Source: Lingula anatina | Lineage: Eukaryota; Brachiopoda; Lingulata; Lingulida; Lingulidae | Assembly: GCF_001039355.2 (NCBI RefSeq) | Contig: NW_019775058.1 | Coordinates: 118,374-182,373, forward strand | DNA length: 64,000 nucleotides | Direction: 5' to 3' | Shown: positions 1-12,429 of the stretch, piece after piece | Numbering within the stretch: the first letter of the stretch is position 1 | How the letters are laid out: every line of letters starts with the position of its first letter | Translations under genes and position numbers: made by a program | Notes under the pieces: generated by a model | Database searches by the model: none | Seen by the model: only the letters and a program-made list of their open reading frames with translations | Told to the model about the DNA's origin: nothing

Positions 1-35
<35 letters not shown>

Positions 36-68
36 AGCAAAACTACAAGAGTCACAAACTGTACATAC

Positions 69-2979
69 CTTGTCCCCATCTTGCTGAGAGGCACAGTAAT
101 AACCACCACCTCGTGCCCATCTCTACAGAATGGCTCAATCATAAAATACAATAGCTGAAACAGCAAGGATTTTTGCTGCATTTTAAAACAATAAATTTAA
201 AAATGAAAGAGGTATGTGCCAATATGAAAACTGAAAAACTCTCAGTTATAAAAGTTAACACAAATACAGCAACATGTATATGTGAAAAAAAGATGGATGT
301 TACAGAATGTGTATAAAAACACATGCACCCTGGCCTGGACATTATTTTTGAACATTTTTTCACATAAAATTACAACTATAGTACTCCATCATCCACAGCA
401 GCTTAAAATCTTTATATCAATTTCCTTAAATCTTGTCAGACAATATTATTTCAATTTTTTCATTTTTAACAGGATTAGCAATCAGCTAACTCCTTCAGTT
501 TCTTCCCTACAGGGAGGTCAGAAAATTCCTGAACCTTTTTATTGTAATAGTAGTATTCTTACCTCTGACCAGTAGACACATATGCCTTCTATCCAGTACA
601 CTGTCTCAGGGACAACCCCAGAGTCTGGATTATTCTGAAACAGAAGATCATAATGATACACTCCATTTGTCAAACTGTTTTACAAAACACTACTGAAAAC
701 ATTAAAATTTTGTTCAATACGTATATGATTTCTGGTTCTGAAGATAAGTTAGTGTCTGTTCTTATAAAATCTTGCATGAATAAAAGTTACATTTAATTTT
801 TCCAAGACTACAATGTTACAGTCTCATAAAAACAACAATGAACAAACTTACAGCAGACATTTTTGGAATGAACACTACAAGTCTTGCTATTAGCCTGGAC
901 CAGAACCCAAGTGGAATGTACGGCATCTCGTACTGGCGCTGAATCTGTATTGGCTTCCTGTTGCCATTGCTGTCCACGACATCACTCAATCCTGGGAAGC
1001 TGATTGGTGGTTTCTTTGCTGGCAGACGACATGGAATCAGGAATTCATCGTTGCCACGTGGTAAGATGATTTCAAACCTAAAAGAAAAACAAACCAATTA
1101 TGCCTAATGGTTCTTATTTTGGAATATTATGGAAATATTTCAAGCTAAACTGCCTCAGTGTCTATGTATATGTCTACTTCCAATATAAATGGCATGAACA
1201 AAAATTCCAAGTATGAGTGATTTAACACTTTTCCTCCTTCACACACTCAGGACAGAATAATGCCAAAACCTAAAATCAACTTTTAAAATACGTTCTGAAC
1301 TTCAAGAAAGTTGTTCTTTCTACCTTGGACCCTTAACTGCTTCTCAGCAATTTAACAGGCAATTAGAAGTAAGCTGGCAGGAGACCACATTTTGCTATTT
1401 AATCGATTACCTTCTGACTGATTGTTATCTGGACCTGGCCACTTAGAGAGCAAGGCCGTGTTTGGCCTAAATGTGTGACAGAAGATAATGCATTGCTTGG
1501 CCACTTACTTCACAGGTGGTCAGACTAAAAATGACCTTACTCTTAATATTATTTTCAGTTTTTAAATTTATTAAACTCTTGAGCCCTACCGCTCATCAGA
1601 ATAATAAAATAATGTCAATGCATGTCAATTAGTCACTTACTTCTCCAAGAGTCGCAGGTACTGGGGTATCAAGCTTGTTGGAAAGTTGAACTTTTCAAAC
1701 CTCTTTCCATTGAAGAGCAAATTAATATCTGTTTTACGCAGGATCTGCAAAAATAAAATGTATTAAAAGAGTTGAAACCTTAATTCTTTTTTTACATAAA
1801 TTCTACCAAGCTAAGGACACCCAAAACTTTTGACAATGGTTTCTAAAAGCCATACAGTATATGAAAAAAATAATTCCAGATATTTCTGGACTGTTTTCAA
1901 TACTAAAATAACTACAGAAACACGGCCTGTGACCACATCTTAATCACAATTTAAAAGGAAGGAAATCACACATGCTGAACTTTAATTTACAAACAGCAGA
2001 AGGAAATACTAATATTTGGTTTCTAAAAACCACCAAAGTAGCCCCTTTTCAAATAATAATTAAACATCCAGAACAAAAATATGGACTCACCCCCTTCTCG
2101 TCAATGAAAGGGTTGATCTCCCTCACAGTGATGACCTGTGCCATCATGCGCCCCAGCCACTGGGGGTCCAGGAAATAAAAGTTCTCTAGTTGTTGAGAGG
2201 CATCCTCGTAGTGCAGCATCACGCCAGACTCATGCAGGAAACGAACAGCCTGGAATCATTTAATGAAAGTACAATTACCTAAATTTGATTTTCTTTATAA
2301 CTTCCTTTTTTTCTTTCTTTCTAAAAATATTTTTAGTTCTGACAAATTGGATGCTCCCCTGCTTTAGTCATGTCGCTTTGTCTAACTCAGTTATAATACC
2401 TTCACTTATATGAAGATTTAATTAATAATATATGCATGAAGGTTTTTAAGGGGACATATGTACAAATAAATGGGCATTCATCAGAATTTAATTGTTATAA
2501 AGTATTCATTGTAAAATATTCAACACAACAGACCTGTTTTAATTCCTCATTATCCAGGTCAAGATTGGCATCTTTGATGATCTTGCGAAGTGTCTGAGCT
2601 TTGATGACGGGCAATGTTGCACGTGCCTTGGCTTCATAAGATACCAGTTCTTCAAGTTTCTGAAAATATTCAAACACATGCTGCTTACATTATAACTGGT
2701 ATAAATCATCTAAATTTTATGTTTATATCATCAGATTTCCTTTTCTTGTTCATATTCTTTAATAAATAAATTTTAATGTCACACAGAGGTTAAACAACTG
2801 ACTATTAAGTTATCTGCAGATCCAACTACTACCCAGTATGATCTATTGGGGATTTTATTCAATTTTAATTTTCTTTTTGTTTCTTTATCTTAAAATTCAT
2901 CTACCCTTTTTATTTTGTACTTACAATGAAACTTTCTGGAATCTTCTGTCCCATCACTGGCTGACCTTTGATCTTAAAC
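69..2979 (-). CDS. LRRK2: LRRK2 exons 39-45: COR dimerisation domain
   Basis: Exons 2925-2979, 2534-2659, 2091-2249, 1641-1744, 852-1077, 563-634 and 69-154, residues about 1831-2106. [29 protein letters not shown] and [16 protein letters not shown] align closely with human COR-A; the Tyr of FYF (about 1916) corresponds to human Tyr1699, another Parkinson-linked site. [18 protein letters not shown] matches the human YEMPYFPMGFWSRLINRL entry to [17 protein letters not shown] and [14 protein letters not shown] continue COR-B. The last exon stops at a GTATGT donor in phase 2, so the gene continues to the left with the kinase domain. COR mediates dimerisation and couples Roc to the kinase. Confidence 0.95.
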
Positions 2980-5900
2980 CTGATAATAAATTAATTAATA
3001 AATACAGGAAAAAAAAGAAAGAAAAAATTGGTGATAATTGAAATACATGTACAATATCAGGACTATGAGAAGCTAATTTCAAATAATGCATATAAAATCT
3101 TTCCTTCTTTCTTTTTAATTTTTTTTTTGGGTGTGTGTGTTAAATTTCATTATTTTCTTTTGATAAAAAAGCATCCGTGCACTATAAGATATTAAACTGA
3201 TGTATGTGAGTAAACAAAATTTACTCTGCCTAAAACTGATTTAATTTGCACAGAGAAAGACACGATGTCTTATGCTTCTAATAAATCAATTAAGTGATAT
3301 TGCCAGTGTATTGAATGATTTTCTATAAGAGAGTGAATCATTCCTATTATTTTCTTTAGTTGTAATTTTTTTGTTTTAAGTGTTTCGTGCAAACAACAAA
3401 AATTATGCACAAATACATAAATTATGAAGCCACTCACCCTTCCACTGCCTCCTTTATCTTGTCCCGCAGTCGCTCTATGTCACTGCTCTCATAGCAACAG
3501 TTCAATTCTATCACAGCTTTTACATCAGGAAAGCCTGGAATAGAAATACAATTCCCAGTCAGATACAAAAACTAGAATACACACACACAAAAAAAAAAAT
3601 AAAATAAAAATAAAATAAAAATAAACAAATAAAAAAGGAAATAACAACTGACCTTACATCTATGTTTTTTTTTTCAAGAATTAACCTTTGTTCAGATATG
3701 GGGCATCATCATTTCGTATCTTTTCTCAAGAACCATATACCTCCAAGCGAGGACATTTTCTTACAACAAACTGATTCAACTTAATTAGAAGTCTTTATTA
3801 CCTGGTTTGCAGCACAGCTCAGAAATCAGACTTCGCATCTCTTTGATTTTTTGCTCTCTTTCATCTGAAATGAATAACATCCATTTTGCCTTTTTTTTGT
3901 ATTTACAATATTGACAATTAACATGACAGGCCTGCAGTAACTATTATCTATATATACTAGGTACAGTATACATGAATATTTTGCTGCTATAAACATAAAC
4001 AGACTAGTTTCAAAAATCCGATATTTGGCACTGAATGGAGAAACTTGGTGATCAAAACATAACAAATTCGGTGTCTTTTATCCACTGATGCTGCTTTCCA
4101 GCTTTTGGATGATGTTCTAAAAAGCTTGTATAACATTTGTAGACATCTTTGAACACTGACAGTGTTGGGTTTTTCCTATGAATCTCACGCCAGATCCTTA
4201 TTCCCCATAAAAATATACAAACTGATAAATCATTGATGATAGAAATGTATACCTTTGGCAAGGCCATCTTTGTGTGTTCCCACTATGATAACAGGGCTAT
4301 GGGGAGCTCTGGCTTTGATGTTCAGGAGCCATGGTCTCAAAGTTTCCACCTCAGAGGGGCCGATCTGTAGGTTGTAGACCACCTGGAAAGGAATGACCAT
4401 TTTATGATTAATCTTATATACAAGTCAATTTATCTTTGCAAAGTCTTTTTCTGAAGAAGTGTAACTAATGCATGTTTTTTAAGGACAAACAATTCAAAGA
4501 CAAAGTTTATCAAAATATATGAACAACATCGTGAAAAGCAGATTCTGACATGAATCAATCAATATCTTAATCCAAACATGCTGTACCAATTTCTCTACAT
4601 TTTTGTTTTTAGGCAAAAAAAAATTTCTTGTGCTCCAATCTAAAACAATCCAAGCTTTTTTTCATTTAACATTAAGAGTGAACCAAGGTGAATGGAATCT
4701 ATGTATTTTAGGGATAAGGAGATAAAGTGTATCTCTTTTACTGACCAGATAGAGTGACCGGTTGGACAGAAAACACTGATGGGTGTTGTAGAATTCTTCT
4801 TGACCAGCAAAGTCCCATGTACTCAGTGTGTAGTGTGGTGGCTTTCTACGGCCTGTGCGCAGTCTGTAATGGTACAGTACAACATAAACTATATCATTAT
4901 CTCAAATTAAGTCTGCAGAGAAAACAATGTTTGGAGAAACTCTAAAGTAGATTACTCACTTGATAAGAGATGCCAGTCATTAGGAAAAATCCCTGACTGC
5001 ATTTAGATTGTAGAGTGCAAATTAAATCATATATAGTGAAGTGAATATTGTAAATATTGATGAAATAATTTAATTAATTACTGGTATGGGGGCGTGGTTG
5101 TCTAAAAGAAAGTTTCTTTTATAATTCTGTGTGATTTGTTTCACAATTACTATTACATACACACATGCACACAAACACAGACAGACAAAACACAAATGTA
5201 CACACACACACGCACGCACGCATGCATGCACACACACACACACACAGAAGTCTACTTACTCCCAGTCTTTCACCTGTACCCCCACTGTAGCTATACTCTT
5301 GTCTGGTTGGGGTAATTTCATCAGAGTCCGTATCAACGTGGACTTCCCTCGCCCCGCATATCCCACCACCATCATCTTCATACGATAGTGCTCTGAGGCC
5401 TGTAATATTTAACACGTAGAATTTTGGGCCAACTTAAGTACAGAACATTGGCTACAAATAATTTAATTATGCTAATATTATACATCTTTATTCTTATTTG
5501 GCTTAAAATTGTAAAATATTTTAACTTTTCCTTCACAACTTCTCATTTATCTGGCAAGTCAAAGAATAACCAGATCTTTAGCTTTAGGATATCATATCTT
5601 AAAGTGGAAATTATGTATCATTACTACTGTAGAATATATAAGCACAGAAGTGGGCTGCAACCAAGGAATTCTTGATCATGCACCTTTTACTCATAACCCA
5701 TTACTCATATTAAAGAATTATAAATAATTAAGTTAATGGATGCATGTTTAAACAACAAATGACCACAGTCAATTCTTTTTTTATCTCCAGCTGATTTATA
5801 TAACATATCAATACCAATATTTTTAAATTAAAAGACCTGTGTTCTTTATTTGTGCTGTCACTACTTACATTTCTCAGTCTCTCAGACAGGTAGACAATAA

Positions 5901-8900
5901 GGTCCCTGGTTCTCCCCTTCAGTATGGCTTGGGGCAAATCTAGCTCCAGTCTATCATATCTTAACTAGTGAAGAAAAATATTTTACATCTCCATTAGCTT
6001 TTACTCTAACCGGTTAGCAGCAACTTTGATAGATAGAGTATAGGTTCGTGGCCTAATTTAATAACTTTTAACTGATATAAATGTAGAAGATTTACCAGAT
6101 CTGATATTCTGCCTGACTTGGTAACAGGTATGAATATGCTAATATTATTCGAAAGTTTCCATATCAAGTGAACTAGTGAAAGTTTCAAAAATTCTTTCAG
6201 GAATAATTTTAAAATTATCTGTCTAGATTTCATCTTTGAAACTATTTAAAATTTTTGATGAAAATCCTAATAGTCTATAATTTTAGTGGCACGTCATCAG
6301 TTAAGTTCATAGCACAGAAACGATGCCATGATAACCTCTACAAAGTTCAAAACACATGCATGCACATGCACACTTACCTCCCAAAGTTTGTTAAGTCTTC
6401 CCATCTCATCTGGCAAAGTAAGTATTGAGTTGTGACCAATATCTAAAGATGTCAAAGACGACAGGAGACCTATCTCTTTGGGAACCTCACTCAGTTCATT
6501 GTGGTTGATCTCTAGTCTTTCTAACCCAGACCAGAGTCTAGCCTCTTCTCCACCTAGGTTTAACTGAAATGATACAATATTAACATATGTTAAAATCTTC
6601 TATTATAACCTCACTCAGTTCATTGTGGTTGATCTCTAGTCTTTCTAACCCAGACCAGAGTCTAGCCTCTTCTCCACCTAGGTTTAACTGAAATGATAAA
6701 ATATTAATTTGTGTTAAACCCTCTTTTATACCACTCTGACAATGACGTCTTTTGGGTCACAGTAATATCTCACAATAATATCTTTATAAGTATTCTTTTA
6801 TTAAGACCAACACCATACTTGGTCTTGGAAAAATTGTCATACTTTATTCTGTAGTTTTAATCTTGGTTGAACTACATTGTAGTTCAGTAAAATTAAGTCA
6901 TGCTTTCTTTTTGCTAACTGATAAGTAAAAATTAACCATGGGGTTTGAAATTTTGGGCTTTTGATTCCCAATTAACCTACAGTGCATATTACACTTATCT
7001 TTCCTTTTTGTATGAAACTATAGTCCTGCTTCAATCAATACTGTTTAAAAATATCAGACATCTTCATCAGGCACATAGCCAGGGGGGGTTGGGGGGGTTC
7101 GAAAGAACCGCCCCTTTTGCTGGGAAAGGTCCACTCAGGGTAAAATTTGATCTATGTACATGAAGTTTTTATGGGAAAAGGTCCACTTTTTCAGAAAAAG
7201 AACCCCCCTTTTTAGATTGCTGGCTACAGGCCTGTTCATATCATTGTTTTCCCCATTGATATCACACCTGAACTCAGGGGCAGATCCAGAGCTATTTCCT
7301 GACAGTCTTCCAAATCATCTTTATTGATCCATCCTCCAATTTTGACTGTCTTCCAATAGAAAACAATAAGATAAACTTGATGTAAACTTGAAAATCTGAC
7401 AATCTACTGGAAGACCCAGAAGACGGCCTAAATCCGCCCCTGGAACTTATGTCACCCAGGTCTGGCAGCTTACCTTTTCTATCTTATTATTTCCTAGGAA
7501 AAATTCCCTCAAGTTTGGGGTCTTCCAGTTTTTGGGTGTTGGAATGTCAGTCAGATCATTGTGGCTCAGGTCTAGGCTTTCCAACCTAGGAAGGAAAAGG
7601 TTTTTAAAAGGGACTGTTGTACAGAATGTCTTAAAATCTTGGGCTTAATTAGCGTGACTTGCTGAATTTGAATATAGCTGACTATATTGCAGTGTTGGCC
7701 TGGAATTATTTTACAAATGGTTAATTTGTCCCACAATAAATGGAGTGTGTATACCTTTCTTTTTTTTTTTTGCTATTGGTACCAGCAAGGGTAAAAATCA
7801 CTGTTAGGACTATCACGATTAGCTCTAGTGGTACCATCAAAAAGCCAAAATGTGAGGTGAGGGAGCTAACATGTTAAGATTCATTGATTCCAACATGTGC
7901 AATGAGTGTCCGTTGTAATAAATTTTTTTTTCCAATTAAATGAACAACACATATCACATGATATATTATTGCAACAAAAAGAAAGAAAACTTTCATTATA
8001 TTTATTACACATTCATTTTTGTAAATGCAGCTTGCTTTAATTTATATTAAACAACACCTGATGAAAATATGTTGCTTAAAATCAACTGCTAACCTCTCTA
8101 GATGTAGGATGAACTTTGGGATATAGGGGGCCTCTTCCTGACCCAGTCTGTTGCGACTAAGCTTTAGTGTTTGAAGCTTTGGCAAGGTTTTTGCCACCTG
8201 GGGCGAGGGCAATTTTTCTGAAAAAAAATGCCATTATATGAAAACCTTTTTCTATAAAGAAAAAAATTACAAGTTTATAGTAATACATATTTTAACAAGT
8301 TTACATGTTAGTGACACTGATTCATATGGCTGAAAGCTCCATATATACCCATTTAAAACAAGCATGCTGCATACTAAAAGTTAAACCCAAAATTTTAAAA
8401 AAACTTTTCAAAAGTCATTTTCATTGCAAAACTTACAAGGGCTTAATATTACCCCATCCACAAACAAAACTGAACCAACTTCCAAAAAAGGCAACAATCT
8501 TTAGCAGCAGAATATATATATACAACTTATTTTAAACTAAATAAAATAACGCTCTGAAATCACATCTAGGCAGGACTCACCAAGTTCATTACAGGAGGCA
8601 TCTAATTTCTCCAGTGCATTGAACTCCTCCAGGAACTGCTCTGGTATCTCGGTCAAGTAATTCTGAGCTATGTCCAATGTGTGCAGCTTCTTCAGCAGAA
8701 GTGGACGGTCAGGTAACTTGGTGATCTTGTTTCTGTGAACATTCACAAAACAAGACAGAACTATAATATGGGTAATTATTTGGCAGTGTTATTAAGCAAG
8801 CTTTAATATTGGCAATAGTTAAGAAATATGACAATTATCAACTGCTCCAACAACTGTTATCAAAAATCTTGTCACATCTTGCTACTGTCACAATGATCCA

Positions 8901-11900
8901 AACTGTCACATTTCAGAGTTGGGACAAATTCTCTTTCATACCAGCTAACTATCTGCTTATCTTTTTACTTATATTATAATCCTTGCACCTACCATTAACC
9001 ATCCTTGTATCAAACCCCTTGATACCCATGCACCTACCTGATACCCCTGAACCTACCCCTTGATACCCTTGTACCTACCACTAACATCCCTGTACCTACC
9101 CCTTGATATCCCTGTACCTACCCCTTGATATCCTTGTACCTACCCCTTGACATCCATGTACCTACCCCTTGATATCCTTGTACCTACCCCTTGATATTCC
9201 TGTACCTACCCCCTGATATCCTTGTACCTACCCCTTGACATCCTTGTACCTACCCCTTGACATCCATGTACCTACCCTTTGATATCCCTGTACCTACTCC
9301 TTGATATCCTTATACCTACCCCTTGACATCCATGTACCTACCCCTTGATATCCATGTACCTACCCTTTGATATCCCTGTACCTACTCCTTGATATCCTTA
9401 TACCTACTCCTTGATATCCAGTTGTGTTAGCCCTGGCATGATATCCCTGTACTTACCCTTTGATATATATACCTACCCCTTGACATCCCTGTACCTACTC
9501 CTTGATATCCAGCTGTGTCAGCCCTGGCATGTTATCACTGTACCTACCCCTTGGTATCCAGTTGTGTGAGCCGTGGGATGTTATCCCTGTACCTACCCCT
9601 TGATATCCAGTTGTGTCAGCCCTGGCATGTTATCCCCGTACCTACCCCCTGATATCCCTGTACCTACCCCTTGATATCCAGTTGTGTTAGCCCTGGCATG
9701 TTATCCCTGTACCTACACCTTGATATCCCTGTACCTATATACCCCTTGATATCCTTATACCTACCCCTTGACATCCCTGTACCTACCCCTTGATATACCT
9801 GTACCTACCCCTTGATATCCAGTTGTGTAAGCCCTGGCATGATATCCCTGTACCTACCCCTTGATATCCCTGTACCTACCCCTTGATATCCAGCTCTGTC
9901 AGTCCTGGCATGTTATCACTGATCCAGTCAGGGATGGAGCCCAGGCGGTTCTGAGATATGTTGAAGTGGTGAATGGAGAACGACGTGGTGGCTGGAGGCT
10001 TGCTGATATCTTCTATCTGTTTAATCATAATATACATGACTATTGTTATAATAATGGTAATATTAAATGTTGGCCATGTTCATATCTGATCCAACTATCA
10101 AGCTAACAAACATTTTTGCTCATGAATTATATAATTGTGTGTGCACCTTTTTATCTCTCACTTTCTCTTCTGTGTGTGTGTGTCTGAGAGAGCGAGCGAG
10201 CATATAGCAAAATGGGTCTTACATGATTGAAGGAGAGGTCCATGATCTTGAGCCCTTTACATGCCAGTGCCTGAGCAGGGAAAGTAGTAATGAAGTTGTA
10301 CCTCAAGTAAAGCTCTTCCAGTTTTGGCAGATACTGAAATTACATTAAAATTTTTTTCATATAATACATATTATATAACATAATATATATCATATAATTG
10401 TATCCTTCATTTAATTGGCAGCTAGGCAGGCTAATTAATATCACAATATGGAGTAAAGTAGTACTTATACACAAAATGAAAACAACTTATGAACCTTAAA
10501 CGGTTCATTTTAGTCACGTACACTTCTGAAATGGCAAATTGAGGTAAAAATGTCAGTATGTCAAAATCAGCTGCTCTTTTGTCACAAACTTAGTAAAAAA
10601 CTTATCACTCACTTGTGTGAAATATTTCAATGTACCATCAGCCCAATTAATGAAACAACTTAAATGTAAAAATCAACTGTATGAAATTTTATCACAATTT
10701 CAGATACCTCAAAAAGCTCATCAGGGACATTTTGTAGATGGTTCTGACTTAGGTCCAGTTTCTGGATGGCTTGAAAGTGGACGAGAAGTGACTTGTCCAT
10801 GAGGTCACTCAGGCTACCTATACGGTTGGATGAGACATCGAGGGAGACCAGATCCTGCTGGTGACATACCATTCCTGGGAGGTTACCTTCGGTGAGGCTG
10901 CGTTTCCGTGGCATTTCTGTATAATATACATTTAGGGCAATGAGAAATGTTTGTTTTTTTAGTGGAAATTGATTTCTAATAATAACTGGATAGAAAAATC
11001 CTTCCTCATAAATCATTTATACTGATACAATCTTTTATAAATTATAGCTTCTTGTTTCTCAAGATAAATCAATATAAAGTAAATTGACAAACTACATAAA
11101 ATTGATATGTTAATATAAAAGTTCTATAACTAATCTATAGTGATCAAAATAAAATCAGTAAGCAGAAAGAGAAAGAAAATTACTGAAAAAAATCTCATAG
11201 AAAGCAATACTATAAATTTTCTATACATTTATTAATAAAACAATTCTAATTATTATTGTCAACAAACTTGCAAAAGAATGGTCAAAGCAGAGCTTCCAAA
11301 GCAATTCAGTCCAAAAGGAAAGTCACTATTATTAATTTTTACTGTGGCTTAGTTATTACTAGGTCACTTCAAGCAATTCCAAATACAACACACTTGGGTT
11401 GATAATTTCAAACTTGCTGCACTTTAGATTATTCACTTATTTATTTCTGATCCCAGTATTGCAGATTTGATTTTTGTTCGCTTTCACACATTTTTGATCT
11501 GATAATAGTTGTCATGGGAGTTAAAACAGAGGCTAATAATTTTTACAAAATTTAATACCAAATAGCATAACCCCTCACCAAGGCCAATCATCATCATCAT
11601 CCTTCGCCCTTTGATACAATATTAGCAGCAGCAGCATCATGTTTAGACAATCAGTCAGGGCCAATCAATTTATAAATTTTTTTAAAAATTCACCTTAATG
11701 ACCGAAAAATGAAGTGATTGGTTTAATTTTGGCTAAATGACATATTCAGATGTATCCAGCTGGCTTCAATTATACCTGGAATGTTGGAATTAGACCCAGA
11801 TGGAATGGAACTATCTGAGCACTCCAAACTGCTTTCTAGGATGCTCTCAAACTGTTCAACATGGGAAAATGACACATTTTTGGTGGTTGAAGTNCCCTGT

Positions 11901-12389
11901 ACCTACCCCTTGATATCCAGCTCTGTCAGTCCTGGCATGTTATCACTGATCCAGTCAGGGATGGAGCCCAGGCGGTTCTGAGATATGTTGAAGTGGTGAA
12001 TGGAGAACGACGTGGTGGCTGGAGGCTTGCTGATATCTTCTATCTGTTTAATCATAATATACATGACTATTGTTATAATAATGGTAATATTAAAATATTG
12101 GCCATGTTCATTTGAAACTCAAGATATGAATTGCACATATATGATAATTATCAAACACAAGCTGATATTTTCTCGCAGTGTTAGCTTGCTTCCAACCTGG
12201 ATATCATCAGAATGAAGTGAGTAGAATGGCCAGGATGGGTGTAAGCTTACTGAATGAAAATACTTCAGCTTGGGTTTTATATTTATCATATGTGATCCAA
12301 TTACTAAGCTAATGAACATTTTTGCTCATGAATTATAGAAGTGTGTATCTTTTTCTCCCTCTCACTTTCTCTTCTGTGTATGTGCATGC

Positions 12390-12429
<40 letters not shown>

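Noticed and set aside
1-34. Poly-A run at the window start
   Set aside because: An intronic A-run (T-run on the LRRK2 coding strand); not a poly-A tail, since the reading frame continues beyond it.
5119-5415. 98-residue minus-strand ORF with Cys/Val runs
   Set aside because: It is the wrong frame of LRRK2 exon 34 running into a CA microsatellite; the true frame gives the Roc P-loop.
8980-9879. Possible CRISPR-like or satellite array
   Set aside because: Units are contiguous and imperfect with no unique spacers; they derive from the adjacent LRRK2 exon-intron junction in a eukaryotic gene.
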